A stretch of 64,000 nucleotides of DNA from Angiostrongylus vasorum (lineage: Eukaryota; Nematoda; Chromadorea; Rhabditida; Metastrongylidae), in the NCBI GenBank assembly GCA_018806985.1, contig JADANN010000202.1, positions 930,001 to 994,000 on the forward strand, given 5' to 3'. Below the pieces are notes generated by a model that saw only the letters and a list, made by a program, of their open reading frames with translations, did no database searches and was not told the origin of the DNA. This document shows positions 37,701-51,300 of the stretch, one piece after another. Position numbers and translations under genes: made by a program. Position 1 is the stretch's first letter; each line of letters begins with the position of its first letter.

Positions 37701-40700
37701 TGGAAAGGTAGAACTGTTGCTTAACTACTTGAATTACCGCAGTAGATCGCTGTTTTAGACCTAAGAAGATTTACTTGAAATGGATCCATGCACTAAGGTC
37801 TTTTTTACTGGAAGGGTATAAAATTTTCTGTTTCGTTTTCTTAAAACTTTTTTTGCCATTTTTGGAAAAATTCCTCATGCGAAAAGTTATTTCATTTCCC
37901 GTCTGTACTGCTCTTGTAGTGAATCAGATACATTTCACAAGCTTAGGCGATAAATGGGATTCGTTTTTTGTTTCAAAAATGACTAAATTTAGAAGAAAAG
38001 CTTTTTTAACACGGCAGCTTCATCTGTTTCAAAATAATTCAGCTTGGCTCTGGTGCTGATTAGTGGTTCCCAGATTATTCCCGTTGGCAGGTGTCTTTTG
38101 GTAGCACAATTAGAGTGAAAAAACCTTGACTAAGGTAAAGGAAAGCAAGAGCCTCCGTTGGTGCGGTGGATGGCACGTGAACCCCAGAAAGCGTAGTCGG
38201 GCTTGAAGTGGGACTGTGGTTCCGAGTTTTTTTTATTTTCTCAGCGTCTCTGTGGTTTTTTCAACATTTTCAATTCAATGTTTGTCACAGGAGATGGAAC
38301 CAGTCATTGCTTGACGAAGCTCTCGAACTGCTTGCCAATGAGTTTTCTCTTCCACCTGGCGTTCCTGGAGGAATGGCACGTTATCGGCAGGCGCTCACAC
38401 TCAGTCTTTTCTTGAAGTTCTTTCTAGATGTGGCTAATAGGTTAAACGTGAGTACGAAACTGTAATAAGTTTATACCAACTTTTTCTATCCTGTGTTTAT
38501 AGCTGTACAACAGTTGCTAGCACAAATCTATTAACTGCTCAAAGTTTAAAATCTGCTTAGATCATCCACATCCAGATTGCTCACCGATTGAATATCTCAT
38601 TAACAAATTGCACATATTCCGATTCCGTCGTTCCCTTTTTTTACAGCAGTAGTTAAATGGCTTTCATCTCTACTTCTAATTATATGAGCTTTATATGACA
38701 TGCGTAGCTCACTGGTTAAATGCTCTGCGGTGTGCATAGTCCTTGGTCCGACCCTGTTGAAATGGCTAGTCACTCATCCTAGATATTGGGAGTGCCGGTT
38801 ATATTTCAGAAGACATCGCTCAAGCGCTCTGTGAGTAGTGCGAAGCATTCTTGACGTAGTTGAAGTATCAACCCACGTCTCCGCAGCACAACAGACCGCT
38901 GGGAGGACCGTAGAATCGAAGAGATGAGAGCGGATTTTCGGGTCCTTCAGTTGGTCGGTGGCTTCTTTGAGAGGCCCGAATGCGGCCCAAGCTGCTCTCC
39001 TTCTTCTATCTATTTCCTCCTTCATGTTGTTTTTCCATGTTCATTGATCGCCCAAGGTATACATACGTACGAGGTGGTCTCTGCAATGAGAGAGCCATCC
39101 AATTCAATTTTTCCGCCTTCGCACCATGGGTTTTTCATGAACTGGGTCTTCTTTCGATTTATGCGAAGTCCCAATGTTTTTTTCCCGCTTTCGTTGAGCT
39201 CGTTGATCGTCATCTCTGCTTTGCTAGTACTTCTTGAGAAGATGACAATGTCGTCGGCAAAACGAAGGTTTCATAGGAATTTTCCATCAATACGCATGCC
39301 TTTTCTCATCCCAGTCGAGTGACTTCATTATCCACTGCAGTGCGGCACTGAACAGCTTTGGCGATATTGTTTCGCCCTGTCGAACCCCTTTTCCTATGGT
39401 TATGGTAAGAGGTCGATGGAAAAGCTGTATTTTCGTAGTGCAGTTCCGATAACAGTCCCACAGAGTTCCTATGTAGGACGGATCCACTCCTTGGTCGACG
39501 AGCGCTGATAGGATTGCATTCGTTTCGACAGTGTCAAACGCTTTTTCATAGTCGACAAAGGTTAGGACTAGAGGCAGGTGGTATTTCGGACAAACTCCGA
39601 TGACCCTGGACACGGTTTGGATGTGGTCCATACAGCAAAATCCTTTCCGAAATCCTGCTTGTTCGACTGGTTGCGCCTCATCCAATGTCCTCGATATGCG
39701 CAGGAGGATAATCTTCGTGAAGAGCTTGTAGAGTCCACTCAACAAGCATATGGGGCGATAGATACGAAGATCCCTTCGGTCTCCTTTCTTGGGCAGGGAT
39801 GACCGTACGCGACGTCCTCCACTGGTCTGGGGCTGTCATATGATTTGCGAGAAGTACATGTAAATTGTGGCCTCCAGCTCTAAGGAATCGGCAGTGACAT
39901 TGTCTGGTCCTGGAGCTGTGCCTCTTTTCATGCTTTCTATCGCAACTCGAACGTCCAACGGAAGAATTCCAGGTGGTTTTTTCCCTCAGCGGGAGATTTT
40001 AGGGTCCGGGACGGGGATTGTGGAACGGAAAATGTTGGTGTAGAATGTTTCCGCTCTTTAATACCATATCATGGCGGAAAACTTTTGACGATCCCATATT
40101 CGTTCATCAAGGCTGACAGCGGAACATTGTAATCACATAACTCCCGACGGCGTTTTTTCAGAGTGCTTCTTTTTTCCTGCTGCTTCCAGTAGTTTCTTTT
40201 GCTTGTACCGTTTGTAGATCTTCCTGCAAAGCTATTCTGCAGCTGGCATTTATTACTAGCCATGTCAAACGTGTTGCAGTAGGATCAAGCTTCAGTTTCC
40301 TTCTCTGTTTCGAGCAACTCCTTAGTAGTGACGGAGATGCGATCCGATCTTCTTGCTTGAGGAACTGAGGCGAATTCGGCACAGCTTTTCACTCCTTCGA
40401 CAAACAGCTCGTAGTCTTCGGTCGGGTCTTCTTTAGTCTGCCAGTCACGTTTGGATAGGGCTTCGTTCAGAACGTTCTCGTCGAATACAGCTAGACTTTT
40501 TCTTCGTGGTCGATGAAGAGAGTTCTTTTCCAGCTTGTGGCTGAATCGAATCTTCGCGCGGAGAAGGCGGTGATCGGAACCAGTACAGAATGACGGGACT
40601 ACCGTCAACTGAGTGTCAAGTAGGCACCATCTTCTGTTTGTCAGAATATGGTCGATCTCCGCATGAGTCATGCCGTTTGGGAGACTCCCATGTCCAGCGG

Positions 40701-43700
40701 CGGCTTTCCTTTCTTCTGGAAAAACGAGTTTCCATGGAAGAGACGTGATGCTGACAGGAGCCCTGCGAGACCGTTCCCCATTCTCATTTTTTTCTCCTAA
40801 TCCAAAACTTTCCGATCCTGTATTCGCTCTCGTTGGCCTTTCCTATTCTGGCGTTGAAGTCTTCGACAACAAATTTATGATATGCTTTGTCATGGCGGAT
40901 GACTTCCTCCGACTGACAGTAGAACGCATTTAATTCGTACTCATCAGCTACGTCGCCGGTGAGTAGCAGTTGATGATTGTGATTTCCTTATGATGCGACA
41001 GTTGAAGACGGAGGACGGCTATGCTAGGGAAAAAGGATCTCGTATGAGTCGACGAGATGGACAATGGGACGGGTGGACGACAAAGCCTACGCCGCCGACA
41101 TTTCGTGATGGGACCTCTTCTCCACGGATCACAAGGGTCCCGTTGTTTAGTTGGCGTATGTCGGTCTTCTTGATTTTTATTTCTTGTAATGAGTCCACGT
41201 AAAATTTAAAGCGATCTGCGGCTACAAGAAGGGCGTGAAGATCGGCGTCTATGGAGAGTGTTCTGTCATTATACGTGCATAGTAAGAAACAGTCTCCATG
41301 GCGTGTCGTGCGTGCGTGCGTCAGATCCGGTTCCAATGACGTCCTGCCTAACCCGAGATTTTCTGGCCTCTCACCGGTCGTCTCACCGCCTGACGTCATA
41401 GACGAGAGCACCCAGTGTGCGGGGTACTGAGGCTGGCCTATTGCTGGTCGTGCAACTTGGTCCTCCCTGGAGTCCTGACGTAACCTTGCAAGGGCGTATC
41501 CAGGTCTTCACCACGGTGTGGATCAGAGGGAGGTGTGTTTTCAGCGACGAATCCTTCGCCCGGTCTTGCGCTCAAGGACGATGTAGAAGCCGAATCCCCG
41601 TGGACATTTTTTAATCCATTATGTTATAGATCGAAGAAATTAGCGATCGCTGCGAATTTACTTCTATCGGACAAACCATTCCAGAAGAAATCCAATCGAC
41701 ACAAGTTTATCAGCAAGTTCCAGTCGATCAACCACTACATGATCCTGTGGGTCGGGCAATTCCACACGTTTCCGGGTTGAAGCATGTCACCGGAGAGGCG
41801 ATTTATTGCGGTGATATGCAACTAGCAAGTCTGTTGTTAGTTATTGTGGTTTGTGATTTTTTACTTTTTCAGTGTCTGTTCGTTTTTTTAAAGCCTAGAC
41901 TGTTGCCTTATTAGAGTGGAAAACGGGATCGAAGCAGTGGTCACCTGTGTCTTGGATGTCTTCTCTGACTGCTCCGCTAGATGCGTCCTGCAAATAATTA
42001 ACACTTTACCTACATTACTTAACACGACCCATCTTTCACACGCGGATCACAACACTTCCTACACTCGATTCTTTTCCTTGCATCAATCATCTATGAAGAT
42101 CCCTGGATTGGGATATGGATTCGGTTGCTGCTTGAGGAATTTTTGGCCTTTCATGAACCCCTTTGAATGTCTGTTCTACACCAAGGAGAGCCGCTAGGGG
42201 CGTACCCACATCGGTTAGAAGAAGTGAGCTTGTAACAGGAAGCTCCGGTAGCAATTGTTTGACCTGGAAGGAGGGTGACTTAGTGAGTCCGCGATGGGGT
42301 TACGCAGCATCGTGCTTGTTATGATCGACATCACTGCCACTGCCCATCCTCGATATTTAAAAACAAACAGCTAACGGGAAGGTAAAATAAAAAAAGGGAT
42401 GAAGCTCTCGGCGTTGATTAATCCCTGTGGGATGCGCCGTGCATTCGACTTCATTAAGCATCGTTTGGAAGGGATTGAGTGTATATCTGGCTTTTACAAT
42501 GACTCGTCGTGGTCTACCGATGTATCGAGCCAGTGCTGCTGTCCTCCAAGACAAGTCTGGTACCAACTTGCCTACCCCGGAGAGATGGAAACCTTGGTGG
42601 GCTATGGCCGCTGGGATCGATTTCACGTGCCTACTGCAAGGCGTCTCCGACCACTGCACCACACGCAGCGCCCAACGGGAAAATAATAAAGTTAATGAAT
42701 AGTTTTCCACATGATTGACATAGGCGAGGTTGGGATAAAGCTTTTATTCGCTTAACGTTTCGGCTCCTTTGCCTTCTTTGGACCCTCCTTGAACGGAGTC
42801 GCCGGTCCAACTGGTCGCTCTCGCGATGTGGGCTACGTTGTCGCGTCGAGGCCAAATCCAGTGGAGGGAGCACCGCTCAAATAGTTAATTTCACTTAGTG
42901 GTGTCCTTTCACATATGACAGGTACCGACCGATCGAACTTCAATGTGATCTATTTTGATAGTGCAATGCGTCGTTAAGCAATTGTTACTCTACTAGGCAC
43001 GTAGCGTGACAATTTAACACGAAAATTAGTAAACACGCCAACCAATAATAATAATATTACTTTACTTGGGTGCTTGAGTGCTTGGACGATATGTGTTCAC
43101 CAGTTGTCCGGGCACCCAGCACATTTCCCTTCAGCAGTCGTCATCCATGGTGGTGGTTTGATTGGAGCATTGTGGCGGATGGGAGTTCCATATCGTGATC
43201 TATAATCAACTGGCCAACTCATACCCAACTGCAGTAACGGGTACAGCTGCCTGACTTTATTTACCAACTAGATCGCCCAAAGTGTAGGTGGTCGTCCCTA
43301 GGAGACGCTAGCATTCTCCAGAGTCCACTCTATAGTTCTTTTCGTTCATCTGTCGTCTGTTCTTCCTATCATGTGACCGGCCCATTCGTGTTTTACCATT
43401 CATTTATATTCTACTGGATCTCGAAGATGCAATGGAGATCTTAAGAGTGCCGGTTATATTTCAGAAGACCTCGTTCAAGCACTCTGTGAGTAGTAGGAGT
43501 ATTCCTGACATGGTATCAGTACACTCTCTGCAGCATAACAGAGCGCTGGGAGGACCACAAATCGTAAAGTGAGCGCGGATTTTCGGGCTCATTAGTTGAT
43601 CGGTGGCTTCTTTAACAGACCGGAATGCTGTGCCCATGCTGCTCACCTTCTTTTATCTAACTGCTTTTTCATGCTGTTCTTAGTGTTTTTTGAACTCCCA

Positions 43701-46700
43701 AGATACACTTAAGAGTTGGTCTGTGTAACCAGAGAACCACCTAGTTTGATCTGTTCACATGCGCACGAGGGCTTTTTTACGAACTATGCCTTTTTCAGTT
43801 TTTTGCATAGGCCGATGCTTTTTCTGGTCTGCTCAGCACATTGATCATCGTGGTGCTAATTGTAAAGATAACGACGTCGTCAGCAAAACGGAGATTTCAC
43901 AAGGAGTTTCTATCGACACACAAGCCCTCTTTGTTCCAATCGAGTAACATCATCATCCATGGCACTAAGGCAGTAAACAGTTTTCAGGATTTGGTGCCAC
44001 TTTTTCGAATCCCTTTTGCAATCAATGTGCTCAGTGGTAAGCGTTTGATGGGAGAGCTGTATTTTCGTGACGCAGTTTCCGACAACAGTCACATAGTTGT
44101 TGTGTTATGAAGGGCGAGTCCACTCCTTGGTTGACGAACGTTGAAAGGATTGCTTTGATTTCGATGCTGTCAGTGCCTCTTAAGAATCGACAAAAATTTA
44201 TGATTAAGGGCTGATGTGCTTTCGATAAACTTCTATGACCCTGGAAACGATTTAGATGTGGTCTGTGCAGTAAAAATCCCACTCGAAATCCGGTTTTCCC
44301 AGATTGTTTTACCTCATCCAAATTCCCTGATTTGCCTGACAGATTAATCGTCACGAAATGCTTAAGGATTACATCGATATAGCACATAATACCAGCAGTA
44401 GCGTTAGTAATATCAATAATACTAGCCGTGGCGTTTGTAATATCAAGTTTCCTGTCATTAAAAATAAGCAATAAGGTTAAAGAAGATGATGCGAAAAATG
44501 AATCTTTTGTACTCATAGAGAACGAGGGAAATAGGAGGAGTAGTGAGTTCACTAGTTGACAACGATCTTCGCACAGATTGCGCTGTGGACAAGCGCACAA
44601 CTTAACTATGACGGAAACATCCCATTGTGATTACAGATCAATCAGTGGTAGTGAAAATCAGTCCTACTGACACTATATAGGAGGACATTATAGCAGCAGC
44701 TTACAGTAAGCACGGAAAGTGAAGGACACTGTTCTCCAAACTACAGAGAACATCCTCAATATGAAAAGGAGCGCCTGAAAAATATTCAGTACTGCATTCG
44801 GAGAATACGGATCTCTAAGCCGCAGCCGAACCGACATACGAAGCCGTCCCACCTCTATTAGTGATAACTACAAGATAGCGAAACAAGTGAATGACAAGGA
44901 TCTTATATTATTTGCGGGGATGCCAAAAAAACAAGAAAACCATGACATGTCACCTTAACACTATTAAAACAACTTTTTGCAATTGAAGAATAATGGTGAC
45001 GACGTGAATACTAAGCCAATAGAGCAGTTGCTGTAATTTAAAAACTCACTTTCCTTTAACCTCTGTACGACTAATCATCTACTCTTTTGCTGACAAGCTA
45101 ACAAGGGGATTTTATTCGGCCCACGTTTCGACGTCTTCTTCTTCCTCAAACCTGATGTTCCGAATCGATGGTCCACACTCATTTGTAGTCTCGATATGGT
45201 GCCTCGTCATCCTATCGAGTCGAATTTTCTTCAGTGCAGCACCGCTTCAATGGAGCACGGTTCGAATAAGGCCACCTAACCTTCCGATGCTCTTCTAGCC
45301 GTTCTCACCGCAATTGCTACTAGTAATAACTAATTCATAATCAACTTATATCGTTGTTATTTAGATTGTTTGCACATGGCGTTCGTTATGTCTCCGATTG
45401 CTTCGGGTACCCTTGAATTCGTGGACCCTTCGGATGCGCTTAAAATGGATGGTGTCGTCGACTTCATTGGAGCCAGTGACGTGCCGGAAGGCGCCAAAAT
45501 CGGCCACGTGAACGATACACCGATTTTTGTGAAAGATAAGGTAATTTGAGAGAAATCAAATTCACCTCGTTTTCATACGCATATTTGCCTTGCCAGGGCA
45601 GATTAGAGCTCTCCAATTACTTACACAGGATAGTTGGGTGAACAAAACCGTCACTTATTGGTATGTTGATGGTACACAGGACAATGGGCAGAATCACGGA
45701 AAGTGCCAGTCAGAATAGATTATTACTGTTCTGGGAAAGCCAGGCCAATTTTTTCGTCTGAATGCCAACATTGATTTCTTCCAAAACGATGGCGTTGTGC
45801 GGGGATCAATGCTTTGAGCTATTATCCAAAACAAGTATAGAAAGATATTAGAGAGTGGTGCTCTGGCATTGTTATCTGCTATGCTAATTTACATAAATTT
45901 TCCGAATTTCGTAATATGGGAAGTGTAGTATTTGTGCAAGGTTTGCTAAGCCTAAGGCAGAAGAGAGGGGAACTGTATTCCACAGCAATTTTTTAAAGTA
46001 GCATATTTAAAGTGACGTGTGCAAAAGCTGACTAAAAAAGAAAATCTGGTGAAAATAATGAGAATAACATTAAATGAAATTGAACTGAAGAAGAATGAAG
46101 TGAATTTTTACATGGATACGCCGTAGTTTAGTGGATTGATAATAGTGGAACACTCAGTATCTTCACTTATCTGTTAGTTTACACGGGGTTGTTGTGCCAC
46201 CTTTCCTTACTTGATCTCATTCCGTACTACAAGATTGATTGCCACCATGAAAATTCACCATAATGGAGAGGCTGTCGAGCGAAAGTTGTTTCTTTTTCTG
46301 GAAATCTGCTGGATGAGATCAGTTCGTTCGTCTGGTGGTCCATACACTCGACTCAGCTCAGTGCGGTTAAGAGAACCCACGACGCAAGAATAAACAGCTG
46401 TGGACACTCAACTCGAATCACCCCTACCTCTGAGGAAGGAGATGGCGCTTAAACGTCAACCACAAACATAGTTCATGAAAATCTCGTGTGATCTTATCAA
46501 CGGATCAGAACATTGACCTATGCGAGAGTTAAATGAACATCAGTATTCAAAGTGTTACAGTGGGAGTAATGGTATAGCAACTATTCCACGAATACCTATA
46601 CTTATGTTGTTACGAACTGCCTTTGTTGAGATGAAGAGAGGTTGGTATAGTTCGTCATTGTTGTTGCTGCTGTATTTGTAATAGTAGTTGTTGTTCTTCT

Positions 46701-47375
46701 ATGGCCGACATTACGGCGATTTCGCCCACCTTAAAATATACATATCTCCTGTCACCTCTATCACCTGCGGTCCCGTTGATCGTCGAGTCACTCGAGCGAG
46801 CGCCAGTATACCTTCCATTTTTTCCCCGTCGCGTGAAAAAAGTGGCCCAATGGGGTTCTGCTCGCTCCATGGACTCATTGAGCATCGTACTTTTCTTCTT
46901 TCTTAATTTGCTTTTGTATAGTTACGTTTCCCTCCCAACGGTTTACCACATCATCGTGGTTAGGAGGTGTTCCTGGGTGTCGGACTGCAATGTACAGCGG
47001 CGGAATTTGTCCCTCCGGCAGGGTCTCCCAGGCTGAGAAGAAGTCCGGCGTTTCCATCAGGAAGCCTAGCTAAAAATAAACCAATACCAGGATCCGCCAC
47101 CGTCCTGGTATCAAAAGTCGCATGCTGGCAAATCTCTCTCTGATCCACGAGGGCTGCGGCTACTCGTGGTGGTGAAGACCTGGGGCAGACTTTGACCAAT
47201 ATGACCTCTGGATTCCAGGGAACCACAATGGCTTAACCAGCAAATCTCCGAAAAAATGGTGATTGTGCAAGGACCCGCACAACTAGTGAGGACGGGCCGT
47301 TCAAGTATCAAGTATCAAATATTACACATCATGAGTATCAAGTATAGTTAAGTTCACTGTTATACCACCACTTCA

Positions 47376-47431
<56 letters not shown>

Positions 47432-48295
47432 ATTCCTCATCTTTCAATTTCGGCTCTTTCGGTGATCGTGAATTTAAAAAACACACTCACATATGGATCT
47501 TGGAAGAACGAACAATTTTGCGATTGATTTCATATTTTTTCCTACCAACGAAAAAATTCAAGTGAGACTCAATGTTACCTTAATAAAGCAGTCCTAGGGA
47601 AAGTAATCACCTGTATCGGCTATAGCCTCGATGATCGTCGAGTGATCAAGCGGGCGCCAGTAAATCTTTCATTTTCCCTATCACGTGCAAGAGTAGCGCA
47701 GTGGATTCTGCTCACTCTAGGGGCTTGTTGAGCATCATATCTTTCTTCTAGGCCTTTCGTGAAAAACTCTGACCATGAGGTCGGTGGTATTCTTGCAGTG
47801 CGTTTGACATGCCGAGGAGTGGAATCACTAATGGTTGTTCTCCATCGATTGTCTTTCATACGCATTACGTGTCCGGCGCACCTTATCTTCGACTGTATGG
47901 CGGTACAGAACGGCATCTTTGATTTTTGATCGTTGACGCAGGTCGGAGCTTCGGATCCCACCCCTTACTTGTGTGAAACGGGATACTCCTATCATCGTCT
48001 TTCGACTGTGCGTTCGATAACGCTGAGTGATCTTTCATCCTGCTTACGCATTGACCAGGTTTCTGACGCATACTTTAGGGCAGGAAGTACCGTTGAGTCG
48101 AAAAGGTGGGTACGGAGTCGGGTGTTCCTTGTACTCTTCACTACATCCTCGATGCTCTTGAAAGCATCTCAAGCCGCTCGTTTCTTTCTGCTCAGCTCTG
48201 GAGCTAGGTCGTTCATCATGTTGATTTCCCGACCTAGATAGACGTACCTAGATAGATGTTAACAGATGTGGATAGACGACCCATCTACCTAGAAA

Positions 48296-48341
<46 letters not shown>

Positions 48342-51300
48342 GTATATACATATAAGTAATGTATTCACTTTTTATTTACTGCCTAATCTTTTTTCATGAC
48401 AGGGTGTGATGTGAAGTACAAATACATTGATGCTGAGATATTTAAAAAACTTCGATCCGCAGGTGACTGCGGTGGTGACTGAACTCGCTGCTACCGTTTT
48501 CAATGGGTAACGCGTCCACCACCACACCATTCGGATCTTTCGCGTTTCCTTTCTCTTGACAGTGTTTGAACTTAAATAATTATTTTGAAAGCGACCGTCA
48601 TTAAGCCTGGGTAGTAGAACAATCAACATGTGTTCACATCGTTGAGATTACGTAAGCTTACTTAGCGTAAGCTCAACGATATAAACACTTATACATCTAT
48701 ATACATACATATATATACCGATTGTTATGCCGAAATTTGTAGAAAGTCTCTTTTGTTTTTTTCTAAGAATAGTTACTATTCTTTAAAACTATCGCATTTC
48801 CTATAGCAACAATAACATGTGTTTTTCCTCTTGTGGCGCGTGTGGCGCAGAGGTCGGAGGCGCCCTGCAACACACTCCGGAATCGATCCCGGCGCCCATG
48901 GCTCACCAAGCCTTCCATCTCTTTGGAGTCGGCAAATTGGTACCAGAGTTGTTTGGGAGGATAGCAGCACTGGCTGGATACATCGGTAGGTCACCGCGAG
49001 TCATTATAAAGGCCAGATATGCATTCAATAACTTCCAAACGATGCTTAATAGAGTCGAATGCATGGCGCATCCGTAAGGAATTGATCAACGCCGAGAGCT
49101 TTATCCTTTATCCTTTTCTTTCTGTAACTTAGCAATCTTGCGGGATTCATATGTTTTCATTTCATTCTGAAGAACTTTTCATTCTATAAACAGTCATTGC
49201 TTTGCTAACCTATCTGTTTAAGGGGAGTATTTTTGTGTGTAGTTTCTGTTCAAAGCTTTCACGCATATCGTTACAGGAATGACAAGTAGTTGTTTGGAAG
49301 ATCTGTCTTCCTTTATCTGATTCTGTCACGAGCGATGAAGAAGTGGTAGTTGACGAATGTTTTCGGGGAAATTTTGAACCTATGCCAAAACATCGCCTCC
49401 TCCAGAGAGCATTTAAATAGCCTTGTGAGTCGCTATCCTTTTCGTCTGGTTAGTGCCATTACGGTCCTTCTGTTCACCTTATGCCTTCCTCCACATGGAT
49501 GACCCAAGTCCTTAACCATTATTGCACGTGGGCACTATTGCACATTATCTTCATATTAGTGTTATGCATGTGGGTTTTAAAACATCAAGCCCATTGTGCG
49601 GTCATTACAAGATAATGTTATCACAAGCGTACATGTATTCTTTAATGCGATATGCTTGCAGCAACGTTCTCACAACTTTGCATGTACTCCTTAATAAGTC
49701 AACCTAATCGAAACGTTGTTACAAGATTACATATAATATGCAACTCTATCCCATTGTCATTAGAAGTCATGTTACACGATCTTAAATGAGCTCTCCGATT
49801 TGCGTACCTCTTGAACTACTACTGATTTATTCTGCGTAATACACACGTACTGCATTGCTTCGCAAACTTATGGCAAAACTACTACTATGTCACTTCGAAG
49901 CATCCTCTTATAAGACAATCTTACCCTCATTTATTGACCGTGCTACTAATTGCCGCTTGTAGTGCCTTGATGTTCACATATTGGCATGCTTACATTCTTA
50001 TTGTTATGAACGTTTAACTACCAAAGTGTGAGGTGTTTCTCTGTGACAAGGTCGAAAAAAAGTCCCTCGTGGCAATTTCTTGAGAATTCGAGCATTGTAT
50101 TTTTAGCTAGTGATTATTCGGTGCCGAAAGCTGACTTCTAATTTCCACTAGCAACTGCTACATTCTAGTCATTGGTTTAACAGCTAGAAATGGTATTCTA
50201 AGGCAGAAACTCCTTCAAGTGGCTTACAATACACTTCTGTTAATTTCTTGCTTGAAAATTAACGTCTTCCTCGTAGCAACCGACGTGGTTATAAATGGCG
50301 ATGTTTCAGATAACCTACCATGGCCAACCTATCGGTGCGATTATTGCTGTTGATCACGAAACTGCTCGTCGTGCTGCAAATGCCGTCAAGTTGAAATTCA
50401 ACAGAGAAAAAGCCATCATTTCCATTGAGGTACGGTGTTTACTTAACTAGTAAGAAAGTTGTTTTTTTGTCCTTCACACCGTCACCATAAACGTTTTTGA
50501 AGGATGCAATCGAATCGTACTCCTACCTTGGACGACCACTTGCTATTCATTCTTCATTGCTTGAAAACGACCGTGTTGCGGAACACGACTGGAGTGGATA
50601 CGATCATGTGGTTGAAGGAGAAATAAGGACAGGAGGACAAGTTTGTGCGATTTTGTTCCTTAGCAATTTAAGCTTTGAAGAGCTAGAGTCATCTAATAAG
50701 TATCCGATAGGAGGGAGGTAAGCAGGTACTTTATCACAAAAAAGTAAGAGAAACGTTTAGAAGCCAACTTTGTTTGCATACAGGAACACTTCTATCTCGA
50801 AACAAGCAACTGTATTGTTATTCCCCATGAGGACGATGAAATGGAAATTATCATAAGTACTCAAGGCATAACCGGTGTGCAGGTACTGAAGACTTCATGA
50901 AGAGAGAAAATCTTTGAAACAGTACTCATTCAACGCCAGCCCGCATGGATTTTTGGTATAGCTCGTAAACCGCCTATTATTTCTGTTCTTCCTACTTTTT
51001 TTCATTTTTTTTGCACGCTGTCAGGACGAGATTATAACAAAAATCAAACAATTCCTGTGCAAAATATCTATTCGATGGTTTTCTTCAATAAGCATACACG
51101 AGGTTGTTGTTATAGAATTTACTGGGATACAACAGCTGACGTTTCGGCGGTTTCGCCTTCTTCAGAGCCTGGAAAGGTCAGATTGAGATGCGATCTAATC
51201 AGTCAAACACTTTCATAGCGCTAGCGGATAATCTTAACAAATAAATTGGCATTCGCATAAGAAACATCTTTATTAAACACCCACTGTTTATTCGTTGTAA

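Noticed and set aside
38698..38765. tRNA gene
   Set aside because: A and B boxes are present but no acceptor stem or full cloverleaf can be drawn.
44387..44450. CRISPR-like array
   Set aside because: Only two imperfect adjacent repeats without spacers, in a eukaryotic context.
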